Part shown: positions 43,530 through 57,720 of the stretch, one piece after another
Layout of the letters: each line of letters begins with the position of its first letter
Position numbering within the stretch: the first letter of the stretch is position 1
Origin: Tyto alba
Lineage: Eukaryota; Chordata; Aves; Strigiformes; Tytonidae
DNA: 64,000 nt
Reading direction: 5' to 3'
NCBI RefSeq assembly: GCF_018691265.1
Contig: NW_024881279.1
Span: 3,253,243 to 3,317,242, forward strand
Program-made: the position numbers and the translations under genes
The notes under the pieces: model-generated
The model's input: the letters and a program-made list of their open reading frames with translations, nothing else
Database searches by the model: none
Told to the model about the DNA's origin: nothing

Positions 43530-46500
43530 GGAAGAAACTGTTTCATTTTGTCTTAAAATGCAACACCCTTAATGCGAGACACATCTGTGCAGACAGCTCC
43601 ACCAATAGTGTTTTCTTTGTTTTCCTCATTTTCAGGGCACCCGGTAAAGCTCTTCAATCATTTTGATTCATGCCAATCAGTGATGGCCCACAGCACCCAC
43701 TTCATGGAAATGATTATGTTTATTTACTAATCTTCTGAGGGTAAAATGGAATTAAACCCGAGAATGACTGCAGCAGTTTTAAGCCACGTGTAGTTCAAAC
43801 AACAAAATGCAAATTTCCTTTGATATATTTCTAAAACAGGCATTAGAAACCCCAGATCAAGAGTTATTAAAACCCAGACCCTGTAGTTTACCCGCCCTCA
43901 TTTCTCAACCCAGCGTCCCAGTAAATTAGCTTGGGGTCTCGTCTCTAACCCCAGGCCATCAGCAAACCAATGCATCCTCACCATCAGGCTCGCACTCCTA
44001 GTTTCTCTCAACCACTTCTACCCTTAGGAAAGAAGCAATAAAATTTCAAATGATATGAAGGATACCTGGTGCGAAGAGGAGCTGATGTAACGCTGGCTCA
44101 GCCTGCAGCCAGGGCTTTGTGGAGCTAGCGCTGCCGCCCTAGGAGCCCTGCTTTCAAATAAATGGATCTACTGGCTCCTTTCCTTCCTCCTGGTGCTAGA
44201 CATCACCCCTGCAAAGCCTGGGTAACAGTAGCAGGCTGCAACCACGGACATAACCCAGGCCAAACTGCCCCACAAAATCCACCCCCAAGTGTGGCCGAGT
44301 GCTGAGCTGAGGTGAAGAGCTGCAGCTGCTTGATTACAGCACTCAGATGCAAACAACAAACACTTGCAAGGTAAAGAGCAACACATCGGAGCACACCAGG
44401 ACCCAGCAGCATACAAAAATGCATCGCAGCAATTCTACTTCCTATTTCCTTTTCCTTAACAGCTCTGAAAATAAGAGCAGTAAAGGTCAGGGGGGTTTGG
44501 GGACAGTTGCTCGTCATCAGGCAGCTGAGCACCCTCGGGAGCCAGGGTCCAAGCCCCCACTGTTTCCAGCCTGGTCCTTCCTGCTGATTTTCTACTGGGT
44601 TTACTATCGGGGTGCAAGCACGACAGTGCAGGAGCTGGTTTAGAAGAGGATCTTTGGTGACAGCAATACCTGTTAGTGGGACACAGGGGTGCCCGGGGTG
44701 GGGAGGGACCAGCTGGGTGACACAGCATTGAGCTGGCAGAGCCCAAGGGCAGTTTGGGTCTCAATCTGCTCCTTTCTGGTGGTGCCTGATGAAAGGTCTC
44801 TTGGAAAAAAGCAAATTCTTACTGGCTTTTTATGTTGCAGCAGTACAAATGCTCCTGGCCAGAATCAGCATTGCATTGCATTAGTTTCTGTGCAGATAAG
44901 AGGTGTGCTGGGTCTAAGAGCCTGCGGGAGGGAAAGCAGAGCCACTGTAGGAGCAAGAATTAACACCCAGACCCCAGGTGTGTGTTGCACCATCAGGAGA
45001 ACAGTTTTCCTCCCCCTCCTTACTATTGTGCTCTATGGTCCCAAACAGGTGGCACCATTCCCAATGGAAAATGAGGCCTCTGGGCACTGTGGTGGAACCA
45101 GCACTGATTAAACACCCAAAAAGCTACAAACTTCCAGGAACAGCAATACAGCGATGAGATGATGGGAATGTGACTTCAGATATTGCTCAGCCAGTGCCAG
45201 TCTGATTCACTGGAAGTGTCTGAGCAATTTTCTAGTGATCTGAAACTCACAATTTTTACAGAATATTTGAGATACGAGTTGGTGTCCATTTTGCTTTAAT
45301 ATTAAAGGACAGGGAAGTGGCACAAGGTTTGATAAAAGAGAAAGCTGGCAGAAGGGTCTAGCTAAAAGAAAGAGGGGGGAAAAGTTGAATGTGGGCAAGA
45401 GGAGGACAGGGATTATGTCAGTGGCCAGAGCACTGCAGATTGCATGGTGTAAATATCTTCCTATAGCTTGTATTGCTTCTAGTCATAAAAGAGGGAAAGG
45501 ATTTGTACAAAAGACAATAAATGCCCATTTGAAGACAAAATGCAATAGGAATGTGAAATACTTCATTTAAAGTAGCTAAAGTACGTCTTGATCCAAGGCT
45601 CAGACATCCTTGGCAAGCAACTGGTGAAAAGGGCCCAAAGCCGACGAAAGAGGCAGTATTAGGAAACGGGAACTGAAGCAATATCTACTGATGGGAAAAG
45701 AGAAGTGGCCGGGATGTTTCTCAGCTGGTTTCACATCCAGGCACCTCTTTTCATGCACAGTCACTCCTTCTTTATAATGAGAGGGAAAGCGAGAGGCCCG
45801 AGCCAGGCTCGGGATTGATGAGGGTGTCAGGGTGCCGATGGAAACACACCGACATGTGGGAACTGGTGCATGGGGCACTTCTTGCTTAAGATATCATTTT
45901 CCCCCTTGTGCAAAAACTGCAATAGGGAAAGTAACCTCTCAGTTGCAAAGACTGGCTCGCTGCTGCTAGACTTGGCTTGTTTTCAACCCAGGGGAGAAAA
46001 TACTGAAAACAGAAGGATTTGTTACTTGTGCTAGGATTTAAGGACCATTTCGGTGGGGTAAATGACTGCGTAACGACAGAAGCAAGGTGCAGAGTAAAGA
46101 GCAGTGCAGGTCCAGGTGACACGTTGCAGTTTGGTGCCCAAACATGGATGCGGGGAAGAGTTAACGAAGTGGGGATGCAGATTAGCACCGCACGCCTACC
46201 CAGCAGTGCAGCTCCTTGGCTGAGGCACCAAACGTACACCTAAAGCACCAGGAGTTGCTTTGGGATGTGATGGCATATCAGGTTTGCATGTGGGCGGTCA
46301 CAGGACACCCTAGAATAACGTCACCCCAGACTCACACCCATGGGGGCAGCACAGGCTGGCATGGCAAGCTGTGAGCAGGGACGCTCGCACACGCGGTAGC
46401 GGCATCTGCATTACCTCCCTCAAAATATGTGGTTGTGCGGGTTTGGTTTAGAATAGCCAAGTACACAGGGATGGTTTATGTTTCTGCTGTCTTATATTTA

Positions 46501-47472
46501 CATACAAATAAAATACATGCATACATCCCAGCACCACCACAGCCAGCCGCATGCAAGGAGCCAGCAGACACCAGCCCTGGCTGTACCCGGAGAGACGGGG
46601 CTTGGCTTAATTTTTCATATAGCTCTGCCACACAGGGACTCCCCACTTCTTCCTATTGTAACTCACAGTGGTGTACATTAAGATGCATACAGAGAGGCTC
46701 TTTTATTGCAAGCATTTCTTCAGCACCGATTTGTAACTTGTATTCTCACCCATCAGCTGCTTTAACTCAATCTGCTTTGTTTTTTTTGGCACTGAAGTTT
46801 AATGATGTCAAAGTAAGACCTGTCAAAGATTGAGAAGGAAAAAGACCTCTGTATTTTGGAAAGAAAGAGGTTTAAAGAGCGGTTGCACATTTGAGGGCAC
46901 AGGCAGTGAGAAAACCAAGCGTAGCTCTAGGATTTCTTGGTGTAGCTGGGTCTCACACCACTTGAACAATTGAAGCTGCGGGGGCGGGGTCCTGTGTGAG
47001 GCACTGGGGACTTCCTTGGTGCCTGGCTAAGCTTCCGACCTTCCATCAAAGAGCAAGCTGGTGTCTCCACGACCACTAGCTAGTGCAAAATTTCTAGAGC
47101 AAAGGAGGAAACCAGCATGGCCAGAGCTGCAGGGTTACGCAATCCATTCGCAGCAGAATGCAGCAGGTTTGCACCCACCGGCGGCTGCTGCGGGGCTGGA
47201 GGAGCAGTGCGGGGAAGGCTGAGCGTGACCCCGACACAGCTCGTGTTGTGTCCCCATCTTAAAATGCATAACAAGGATGATGCAATTCACCACAGGTCCA
47301 CTTTTCACAGTCTTTTATCGGAGTCATTTAGAAACACCAGCAGAGGCTGGTGAAGCAGCGGTGCAATGACTGAACTTACGCTCACCTCTAAGCAGCCTGG
47401 GAAATATTAACCACAAACTTGAAGTGAATATCTCCAAAGCCACAGGGCTTTTTCTTTTTTTTCTTCTTTTCC
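43530..47472. other. Intergenic, nothing recognised
   Basis: Short unrelated frames on both strands. No exon or repeat family was identified with confidence. Confidence 0.4.
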
Positions 47473-47494
47473 TTTTTTTTTTTTTTTTTTTTTT
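47473..47494. repeat. Poly(T) tract, 22 T
   Basis: A pure T-run preceded by a pyrimidine tract from about 47449. Confidence 0.92.
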
Positions 47495-48996
47495 AGCTCA
47501 TCAGCTATGATACTTTATAAAGGCATTTGTAATACTGCAGAAAAGAAGAACTGAAAATTCCAGAGGTGCATTTTATGCAGTATGAAATATGGTCTCCTCC
47601 AGTTTCATATCTTAAATTTGGCTTTTGCTGTATTCCAGTATAATATTCAGCTTGAAAGGAGCTGTGTAATGGCCTACATGAACAAATATGTTACATGTAC
47701 AAAGGAGAAATGAATCCTGTCAACATCTTTGAGGAAATTTAAATCTGAAATATGAACTAAAGTAGGTATTTTCAAAGATTTTTCTCCACCAACCCTGTTT
47801 TCTTTAAACTCCTATGTAACATCCTTAATTTAGTTTTCAGTGCAGCAGATGTTACTTGCCAAATACTTTCTAAGTAATATCTGATTAGTGTATAGTACTG
47901 TGTTTTAGGTCAAGAAATCTGTATGGAGTTGCACAGTTAGTTAAGTGAGGACCACATGCCTTGTGTGAGATAAAACTGGTCCCCATTTCAAACTTCCTTC
48001 AAACAGTTCTGACAAACCCAGAAGACTAGATTATTAAGATACAATATGAACATTCATTCTGCCACGTCCCCACATGCCTGTGGGAATATGAGCTCTACAT
48101 TTCTAATACATTCAAAAACCAAATTTCTAATGAACCAGGTAGTTCCAGGAAGGCAAAGAGACCCCCTGAAGAGAGGGATTAAAGTGGCATGAATTAGTTC
48201 AGCACAGGTTGGTCTTTATTTTGTGTTAGGCAGAGGAAGCCCTTGCTGGGGGCCCTGGATTTTGAGCAATTGGCCACTGAAATGCAGAGGTGGTCTGATA
48301 ATGATCTTGGTAGGGTCAGAGTCTGAACGTCAGTGAAGATAAACCAAGCAGTAACAGATGTGTGAGCAAGGCCAAAACCTCAGTGAGACGATGTAAGGTG
48401 GAACTTGTCCTTCATCCCCATCACAACGAGGCTGAGCTCCATCAAAATGAATCCACTTCTCTGGAAATGACCTAAAAACACACCCGCTTCACCAGCGTCC
48501 CCAGGGCTCTCACGCAGAGCAGACACGGGCCGTGTTCTGGCTGCCGAATGCACAAGAAAGGCCAAAATTCAGATCTTAATCTTTACCAGTTGCAAAGCAC
48601 ACAGCGGTGAACCTGAGTTCAGATTCAGGACTAACTCAACCGTCTTTCCTCCACGTCTCCCTGGGGTGTCCCCTTGTCACATCAGACACCAAGAACCGCC
48701 GGACAGCGAGAGCTTCCCCATGGCCATCGCCCAGCTGCCGGCCAGAGCTGCTGGGTGTGCAGACCATCAGCTGCTGCTCCATGAGAATCTGCATCCCTGC
48801 TTCCCACAGGGGGAAGGTTTCCCAGCTTTGGCTTCATCCTGCTTCTCTTCTGGCTATAAACCATGTATGGAGCGCTGCAAGGAAAGGGATGATGTTAACA
48901 TATTGAATAATTCTGTATTTCTAGATCAACTGATAAAAATAATTCCTTCTTTGCCAAGGTGTATTAATTTATTCACCTCCATCCTCCCTGCAACTT
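47495..48996. other. Intergenic, nothing recognised
   Basis: The first 900 bp are AT-rich and have very few open frames; the rest is mixed. It could be conserved non-coding DNA, but that cannot be told without alignment. Confidence 0.4.
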
Positions 48997-49038
48997 TTGT
49001 GTGTGTGTATACACACACACACACATATATATATATAT
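48997..49038. repeat. TG/CA palindrome followed by TA run
   Basis: A TG run passes through TATA into a CA run, forming a near-perfect inverted repeat centred near 49010, followed by a TA dinucleotide run to about 49038. It could extrude a cruciform or form Z-DNA. Confidence 0.9.
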
Positions 49039-52000
49039 GCATTTCTACAACACTGTCATCAAGACAGCTGACAGCGTGTTACCTTTGGTGTATTTTATAA
49101 AGCTCTTCTCCAAACACCATCACTGAAGCAGCCACTGGCGGGTCTGCCAACACCCTGCCAACCACCTTCCCATCTCCCAACCTTGTTCTGGCTATATTCC
49201 TTTACAGAGGGAAAGCACCGTTGTCTTCCTCACACTAAGAACCATCCCAGGTGAGGTGGACAGCAGGGTCTGCCCCGCAGAAGACTTCAGCACGGCAAGA
49301 TGTGAAGATGGAGAACTGCATTTTTCTAATGCTCCTACCCCGAAGTCAGTTCCAAGACAAAAATTCTCTCCTTGCAGTCCAGCTGGGAGATGAAAACTTA
49401 GATTGGGCAGCCTGAAATTTTTGCAGCCCTCCAGCAATAGCTGCGGAAGCCCTTGGCACAGACTGCTTCCCAGAAGTTCATCCATTCTATCCCACCCAGC
49501 TCACCGCGAAAAATAATTTCCCATATTCCTCACCTCCTGCGCTGTCTTAAGGTGCATTAACCGTCTGAGAGCTGCTTTCCCCATGACCCGAGACAATGTT
49601 TAAATGCCTGGACAGGACGCAGCTCACACACTGTCCAGCTTGTCATAAGGTTCCGACAGCGCTGGAACTCGCAGGCTTTCCACCGCCTCGCCCCGCACGA
49701 TGGCTCGGAGCATCACAAAGGGACTTTTAGTTTATGGCTGGCTAGAAGTAGAGCGGGGAGGTATCTGAAGCTCTGGGGTTTATGGCTCCCTACGCAATGA
49801 AACTCAAGCAAGTTGTGTATAATGAGAAATAGGAACCAAGATGGGGAGTTCTGTGCCGCTGAGGACCCATGAGATGGCTCTGGCATGGGGATAAGCTCCG
49901 GCCTCTGTCTGGTTATTTCCCGTGGCAGCTTTTTTGAGTTTCTGCTCTTCACACTTCACTCTGGAGTCGGATAAAGGTCCACAGGGGAAACCCACCGTAC
50001 TTGGGAATGCAGATCTGCCATGGGAAAGCACAAAAAAAGTGGACCCTCTCGAGCAATAATTCATGTTTTCTATCAAAACAAATGGACCTAGGTTATCACT
50101 GGAATGATTCTGTCCCCTAACAAGGCGGCACTGTAAAAGTGTTCAGGAAAATGAGGCTGCCGGTAGAGGAGAAATAGCAGCTGTGAGAAAAATGTTCACT
50201 TTGCCTTCAAATGAAAAAAAAACAAATCCAAGTGATACCTGGCTTTCTTCAGCAGAAAACAGAAACACTTTGTCTGCAAAGTGTAGAAGAATTTGTTCAA
50301 ATGAGATGAGGGAGGAAGAAGTGCAGAGGAGAAAGAAGAGAGCAAAGCAATTTTCCATAAATCACAAAATAATAAACAATTTCTGTGGAAAGCAGATAAT
50401 TTATACAAATACTTTTGTCTGCTTTCAACCCCCTCTAATCCCTTGTATTTTTAAATCAAATGTAAGATGAAAAACCTCACAGGAAGTTTTCTCTTCTCCC
50501 AAAAAAATCACAAACTAATAATTTTCTCTTTGTTAATGAAGAAGGTTATGAAGAACACTGCCTAGGAAGATAAACTTTGAAAAGATTACGGGGAAATGTT
50601 AGCCCTTCCATCAGAACAGAGAACACACCAACCAAATCAGAACATCGTTTTTGGAAAGTCCCTTATCACACACACTATATTCAATTAGAAAAGCAAAGAT
50701 TGATTACCCAAGAATGAACTTTCATTCAAATAAAAGTAGGAAGTTCTTTGCTTGCAGGAGCTAGAGTATTTAAAGGCTGGAGCATCTCATAATATTTTTT
50801 TTTTTTGCCAAGGTGAGTGAAGTGCTTTGGATGTCTTTGTCCTAGATCAAAAAGCAAACTTCCCTTTACCTACTTACAGGCTTGAAAAAAGAAAAAAAAA
50901 AAAAACGAGACTTCAGCTTAGAAAGATTAGAAATTAGCCAAAACAAACAGCAATACCAGAAATCAAGGTGCGATGGGGAAGGAGGTTGGGACACAAGGTC
51001 CCTATGTGAAATCTTCTACATTTTTTGTGGGTTTTGACACACCAGAAATGTTCAGAAGTCTCAAGTGCCTTCCAACCAAGCCAATAACAAAATTTAGCCT
51101 CCAAAGTCCTTCTTGTCTGCTCAGTTCCAGTGGCTCTGAAGCAGCATACTCAGCAGGCAGCACGGAGGTCTGATTTCAGGCAGCCTCAGGTGTCAGACAG
51201 GTTTGGACACATCTCCTTTGCAAGGAGATACCCCTCGAAATAACCTAATTTCCTGTAACTCAGGTGACATAAAGCCTGGTGCTTTGTGAGATGTCCGAGC
51301 CGTGCTCTGTCCCTCCCGCTCACTGCCGCGTTGAAGGCTTTGCTTAGCAGGTGAAAAGATGGGAAAAGTATTGGAGAAGTGCCCGGTGAAGCACCACACC
51401 TTCCAGGGGTTCTCCAGGTACCTGGGCTACCACGCTACTCCCCTTCAGACACTTTGGGATACCTATCATTTTGGACGTTTACAGAACACCTTCTTAGTGG
51501 TTTTGCCCACTCACCAAAGTGAAATTTCTCTGTGGGCTCCAAACACCACACTGCCCAGTTTGTGGCTGAGGTTCCATGGGTGGGAGCAGAAGGCCATGGA
51601 GGGGGCTCCCAACCTACCTCTTGGTCAAGCCAACGGTGGGCTCCAGCATCTCGTTGCCAACCAGCAGAAACCAAACACGCTCTGATGTGGAACGAGCCAG
51701 AAGGACTCGTGCAGGAAGGGAAGACCTGGTCTCTGGGTGGTTTTGGATCTACCACTGGCATCATCCAAGCTCAGGACCAAACCTGAACTTCCCCTTTTGA
51801 GCTGCTGAAGCGTGGAACATTTCCATGTGAGTGGGCAGGGTAAGGCTGGAGCCATGTCTAGTGTGGGAAGCAGAACTAGAGAAGAGCTTGACATTTAACA
51901 GCAGAAGTCACCTTTGCCTGCACGGCATCTGCAGAGAGGTCTTGGCCTCAAAACCTCTCCTCCTACAACCATCAGACACCTCTGTGCCACATCAGATGGA

Positions 52001-52750
52001 CCAATCTTCATGACCACAAGATCAGATTAATAAACTTTATCATACTCTTGCAAAAGAAGATAAATCTGTATTATGCTGAGACTCCTTGCTGACTTGAATG
52101 AACCACCCTATCATTCCGGACAAAAAAGAGATGGGCCTAACACTGTCCTATTTTTTTCCTCATGTAATTCAGAATTGAAGTGGTGTAATTAAGATTACAA
52201 CAGTGCTATGTGAATAAAAAATAACATCAGAATCCAAAAGTCTGTCCTTATTTCATAACAAATATGGTGATGATTGATGGCCACTTGAAAATACTTCTTA
52301 TTTGTGATAAATTTCTAAATTCTGCTGTATGGAGCCATGAAGTTCAGCACTAGCATGATGGAAAACTCATACTTCGAAGAACAGCTGTATGAAGTAGAGG
52401 GAACATGCTATCAAGATACAAGTATAAAACTGAACAAACAAATCAATAGATTTAAAATAAAAATTATGTGTTACAGCCACAAGTCACCCCAAGTGTTTAT
52501 GTCCTGTTATCTTGCACATTAAAAAAAACAAATAGAATTTTTTTTTTTTTTGCTCAGCAACATCTGCTCATGTTTGACTTTGGAGGAGCATACTGGAAAC
52601 AGTCCGACAGCTGGTATATCTAGAGTGTTTTACATGGGGGCCCAATCCAAAATGCAAGGAGGTAGAACAGGGGTAATGACACAGATACTCTCCCCACCAC
52701 CTCAAAGACAGCTTAACGTTAGTCTCTGAGCATGTGCACAGTTCATCTCC
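49039..52750. other. Intergenic, nothing recognised
   Basis: Frames up to about 109 codons on both strands overlap one another near 51.4-51.9 kb without family resemblance. A-runs lie near 50890 and 52539. Confidence 0.4.
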
Positions 52751-52755
52751 TGTAA

Positions 52756-52810
52756 TCAAATATATATATATTTTAATTTAATGTAATTTTATTTTATTTT
52801 ATTTTTTTAG
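52756..52810. repeat. TA run and TTTTA pentamers
   Basis: A TA dinucleotide run passes into ATTTT/TTTTA units. Confidence 0.88.
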
Positions 52811-53893
52811 CATATGCACAGAACTTTAACTTTATTTGATGGAAGAAAAGCCCAGTTTCATACCTGCATCTTGTCCAGCACACGGGACCATCAACACGAT
52901 GGGGCAGACGGACCAGCTCCTTACCGACAGACAGACACTATTCGAGATGGTCCCTGCGTCTGCGTGCGCGTCTCCCAAAATTTGTTGATTACAGTCTGAT
53001 GTCTCGAACCAAAGTCCTGATGAGCCACCAGACTGTGAACGCAACTGGTTCCAGCTGTGGCTGCTCCCTGCGACACTGGCTGAGCGGACGAGCCCCCAGC
53101 TTCACCAGCAGCCCCTTCCCAGGGCAGATTTCTACAAATTTGAAATTCAATCTGTAAAACCTCTGGAAATTCTGCAAAGTGGCTCCTCTCCTTTAATTCT
53201 GGCATTTTCATTCTCTGGAAAAAAGGAATGTAAACAACAAGTAGTAAGTCAGATTGCTCTGGTCCTCCAAAAGCATTGTATTTGGTATATATTTCAGATT
53301 ATTTTCCTTAGTACATGCGAAGGCACTGCTTAATGGTATCCTGTCAATAGTCAGCTGGACGTTCCCCCCCGACACAAAACATGCCCTTTGAATGATGCAA
53401 AATTCCTTGAACAATATTAATAGGCAATCACCACCAGGTGGAATAATACTGGAAAAATAAAAGAACAAACTCTTGCAAAGCCTCCAGTGGGGTAATGACT
53501 TTGACAGGTGGCATAAAAGGGCAACCCCTTCTCTGAGGTCTCTTCTTAACAGCGTTTCCCATGCAGGTGCACGCATTCTCCGTTCAAACAAGGTCTGTAA
53601 ATCCAAAGTGATGGTCCCATTTTCAGGACACCTTCATACATATCTTCCATGCCTGAGCACATGCACACTCCCTGGTTTACTCAGCCCAGCTCCCCTTCCT
53701 GTTGTCCTCTACATCAGAATTACCCATACTCCTCTTTCATAAGTTATTTACCTATACAAAATGCTTTGAAATGGAAGCCAATCTGCCTGCCACTTAAAGG
53801 ACAGCCTTTAAGACTTTGAGCTGTGTTACCTGTAGAGATAGTTCATGAGTGCTGATAGACTTCCCTCAGTCACGAGATGAACAGTGTGTATGT
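52811..53893. other. Intergenic, nothing recognised
   Basis: A 132-codon minus-strand frame (53208-53606) shows no recognisable family. Confidence 0.4.
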
Positions 53894-53932
53894 ATGTGTA
53901 TATATATATATATTATTATTATTATTTTTTGC
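53894..53932. repeat. TA/TTA microsatellite
   Basis: TGTATG units, then TA, then ATT trinucleotides ending in a T-run. Confidence 0.9.
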
Positions 53933-55140
53933 TAGTTGGAGTAGTTACTCTGCCAGTAACAAAATGCACAGCCACTAAAAAGAAGGTTGGAAATAGCTGA
54001 TGTAAACTCCAGGACAAGCCCTTGCAGAAGCTTGATGACTTCTCAGCCGCTTGCATCTGGCCGGGCTTGACTCGCGCATCGTCCTGGGAAGCAGCTACTC
54101 TTGACGCCTTGTCCCTGCAGGGCTCCAGGCCACGGCTCGGCTGGATTTCCCTGCACACCAGCGATGCCTGGCAGCAGTCCCACTTGTTTGTGTAGCTACT
54201 GGAAAGTCCTATCAACTGGCATCGCTCTCGCGGCGTCTGTCACCTGCACCTTGGACCCAGCCAGCGACTGACTGCTGGCAATAAAAAGCACAAGAACATA
54301 CGGGGATCGCACGGTTACATCATGAAATGAGATGAAATCGAATACTTTGACGTGCAGAGCATCGCTTGCCTCGAATAACTAAAACAAATGTTGAAATCTG
54401 AGTTGTTTGGAACTTTCTCACCACAGCGCCTTTGTCTCAGAAAACATGATTTAGATCAAAAGGGGATTTTCCACAAGTGCATTTGAATTTTGCTTAAATC
54501 ACCCCATATAAATATAAAATCAAACCAAAATGTTTCAGTGGTTTTTTGTTTGTTTGTTTTTAATAAACACCAAAAAGAACAGCTCTCTTGTTGAAATAAG
54601 CTGAAATATTTAGTTTTTCTCAGCCTGTGACCTGCATCCACCTGAGCTATCATCAAACTGTGAAGTTTCTCAATAATTTTTGCACCTCCTGACCCCACTT
54701 CTGTGGTCAGAGTCCTTAGCCAGAATACATCACTCATAACACAAGCTATTTAACCTTTAATTAAATCTTGCTGCTACCCCATGGACGTTCACGACCACTA
54801 ATGAGACTGTTCCCAGGGGCTGAATCCCAGTCCTGACGCACCCTGCCCTGTTTTGGTATTACGGGGCACCACGGCGGGTGACTGCCCCTGGCCCGGGGCT
54901 CAGTGGAGAGCTGTCTTTGAAAAAGGTGACTGAAAAGCCCGAAAATTTGGATTTTCAGCTTCATACCTGACAAATTCTTTTCTCTCCGTTAACGCCCAGT
55001 AGCACACTCACAAGACAAGAAGAAAGCGTAGAAACCAAGTTACATAATACTGCTAATATTAATAAGTTGAGTCACAGTGACTATGACAAAATTTCCTGTG
55101 GAGATTGTGTTTCATTTGTTTATGTTTGTTGGTTTTGTTG
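53933..55140. other. Intergenic, nothing recognised
   Basis: No coding or repeat assignment could be made. Confidence 0.4.
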
Positions 55141-55161
55141 TTTTTTTTTTTTTTTTTTTTT
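55141..55161. repeat. Poly(T) tract, 21 T
   Basis: A pure T-run preceded by TTTG/TTG units from about 55115. Confidence 0.9.
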
Positions 55162-56548
55162 AAGGTTCATGCAAATACCTTTTGAGCCCATCTGAAAACA
55201 AGCCAATAAATGCAAGCTGACCTTCAAATGTGCAAGATGCTAAAACAGATTAATTCCTCAAGCCAGAGTGAGCCCTTGCCATGAGATGTGGCATCACCTT
55301 CCTCCTACCACCCCCTGCTCCTCACGCTTCGGCAAAAGCCACAGCTCTCTGAAGCTTTGCTCACCACGAAGCAGCCCAGTTTTTGCAGCTATTTTCGGCA
55401 CCGCCGCTGTACAGCGGCCAAGTTCACAGACATATTCGTGTGATTTTTCATAACTTCCTCCAAACAGGTCTTTTTTTTTCTTTTCCATACTAAGCTCAAC
55501 ATTTTTACTCTTCCTAGGTCAACTAAGAGGCATTTTGCCTTGGCATCGTGCCTATCTGCCTGGCCCAGTTGCCGCATTTCTTATGAAGGGTGCCAGCTCC
55601 CAGGGCGGGTGGAGCAGGCTGGGAGGTGGGGACCCGACTTATTTACTAAGAGCCCATCAAAAACTATCTCTGTAGAGCAGACTCAGCTCCTTCAGAGCTA
55701 AAAGGGGAAGGGATTTGGGTCCTTCCCTATGGCAAGGCAGTTCCCAGGCATCTTCCCACTGGGTACACGCTTTGGGGAATGAAGGCAATGTTCTTTTGCT
55801 TCCATTTTTATGCCTATTGTTGAGCCTGTGTTGTGTTCCCCGTCCTGCTGGGGACTTCACCGAACGGTTGGTACGTGCCAAGGCTCTGAGCTGTTGCCCT
55901 GTTTGAAAGCAGGAGGGAAGGTGGAGGAAATGACACTGGTGGGGTGTTAGGGCAGAAGCACTGAGAGCAGACACACGCTCCGGACATCGGCAGACAACAT
56001 CCTGCCAAGCGCAGAAAGCTCCGCTTGCCGACAGCCCTACTCATCTCCAACTCCAACCCCGTGGTACCCAAGGTCCACACGAGAGTCTTGGACGAGCATC
56101 AAGCCAGCGCAGGCATTACGCTCACAAATACCAGTTTACAACAGCAGAGGACTGACCCCTTCAATCCTCTGCTCTTGCACATTAATGAAGAGCTAAGAGT
56201 AGGTTCGGAGCGGGGTGGAGGTGCCTGGCGCTGTGGCTGACCTCAGGCTCTGAAACCAGCTCCGGGTGCCGATGGCCATAGCTGAGGAATCACTCCTGGG
56301 GTTTTTCCCACGTGCTAATTCATCCTGTGGGACCCAGAGTTGCCCCGAGCTCCGGCCAGCGCTGCAGCTTCCTGCCCTGGAGAACTCACTGCATAGTTCA
56401 AGTTCAGAGGTTATTAATAAAACACACAAGGGGAGGGCGGAGGGCGAGTGTACTTGTGGAATGGAAGCAACCAGGCTGAAACGCTCAGAGCGGACATTTG
56501 ATGTGCTCTAGTGTTTTTCTTCCCTTTTTTCAATTGCTGCTTTGATTC
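55162..56548. other. Intergenic, nothing recognised
   Basis: Short unrelated frames only. Confidence 0.4.
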
Positions 56549-56569
56549 TTTTTTTTTTTTTTTTTTTTT
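56549..56569. repeat. Poly(T) tract, 21 T
   Basis: A pure T-run, followed by an octamer-like ATGCAAAT at about 56573. Confidence 0.88.
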
Positions 56570-57690
56570 GACATGCAAATGTTACTTCAAGCTCTTCCTG
56601 TTCTCATGTCAAGTGTATGCAGTCGGCTTTCTCACAGCAAAATTGCCCCAAAGCTTTAAAACCTAAAAGACAGGGGGATTGCCAAGGAACATATGCACAC
56701 TCGTCTGACACTCTCAGCTCTAGAAAAACACCCTGGAGGCTCCCGAACCAGCCCAGCCTCCAGCACAGCCAACAGCCCCTTCTTAAAAATGTGGATGAGG
56801 CATTTGCTTTTGAGGATAGACCACAAGAGCCTAATTCTCCCATGAGAGCTGATCCCTCAACACTCACTTCCTCACACACATCAACCAGTTTGCCAGCTGC
56901 CAAAACACCCACCCCACACCCCACCCCCGCCCCGCTCTTCCTGAACTTACACCACTCAGCCACCAAGCCCCCACAAAAAACAGAGCTTTCCAGTTCAATG
57001 ACACTGAAACCAGTGTGTAGCCCTGGTCGCAGCCTCAGCCTCTCCGGACCACTGTCACCCCACGCACCCCCAGCACACGCCATCCCACCCACGCACCCTT
57101 CCCACGCAAAGAAAACAGCCGTGAAATGATACGGGTGGGAACGCTACTGTTAGAAATCCATTGCGATGCTGTTGGAAACGCAGTGTGGTTGCCCCGCTAC
57201 CAAAAATAAATGACCAAAAAATTGAAATGCAGATATCGGTGTCAAGGTTTGCGCAGCCCAAGATACTCGGGGTAGTTGGTAGATGGATCAAAAAACTTGA
57301 GAATCACCAGCCCCAGCAGACCTGGGGTACCCACGCTTTACTTCCAACCTCCCAAGAGATGTGCTGGGCAAAGCTTTGGCTGTCCCTGATGATGCCCTTT
57401 CCAGTTCTAGGTGGCTCAATCTCAATATTTAGCTATATTACTGAATTTTGGCCCCTCAAGCTCCCGGCCCAGGCTCAGCCCTGGGTGATCTCCCACTGTC
57501 TCCAGGCAGCACCCACCAGCCAGCACAAAAGGCAGGGCAGGGCTGCAGGAGGCCAGGGCTCTGCCAGCAGTTATTCCAGCCCTGAGAAAGAGCTGAGTCA
57601 GCCTTACACATGATAAATCGTTGACTCATATTTTCAGTTTCTCCGTTTTTAATCAAAATGCGTCTACTGTGAATTCATGCAATGCCACGC
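56570..57690. other. Non-coding segment open on both strands
   Basis: A 170-codon + frame (56617-57129) and a 162-codon - frame (56604-57092) are open over the same DNA. The + frame is proline/serine/threonine-rich. Neither resembles a known family. CpG-poor, C-rich composition explains why few stops occur. Confidence 0.4.
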
Positions 57691-57691
57691 T

Positions 57692-57720
57692 CTCCCCCAC
57701 CCCCCCCACCCCCCCCCCCC
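57692..57720. repeat. Interrupted poly(C) tract
   Basis: C-runs broken by single A bases. Confidence 0.92.
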
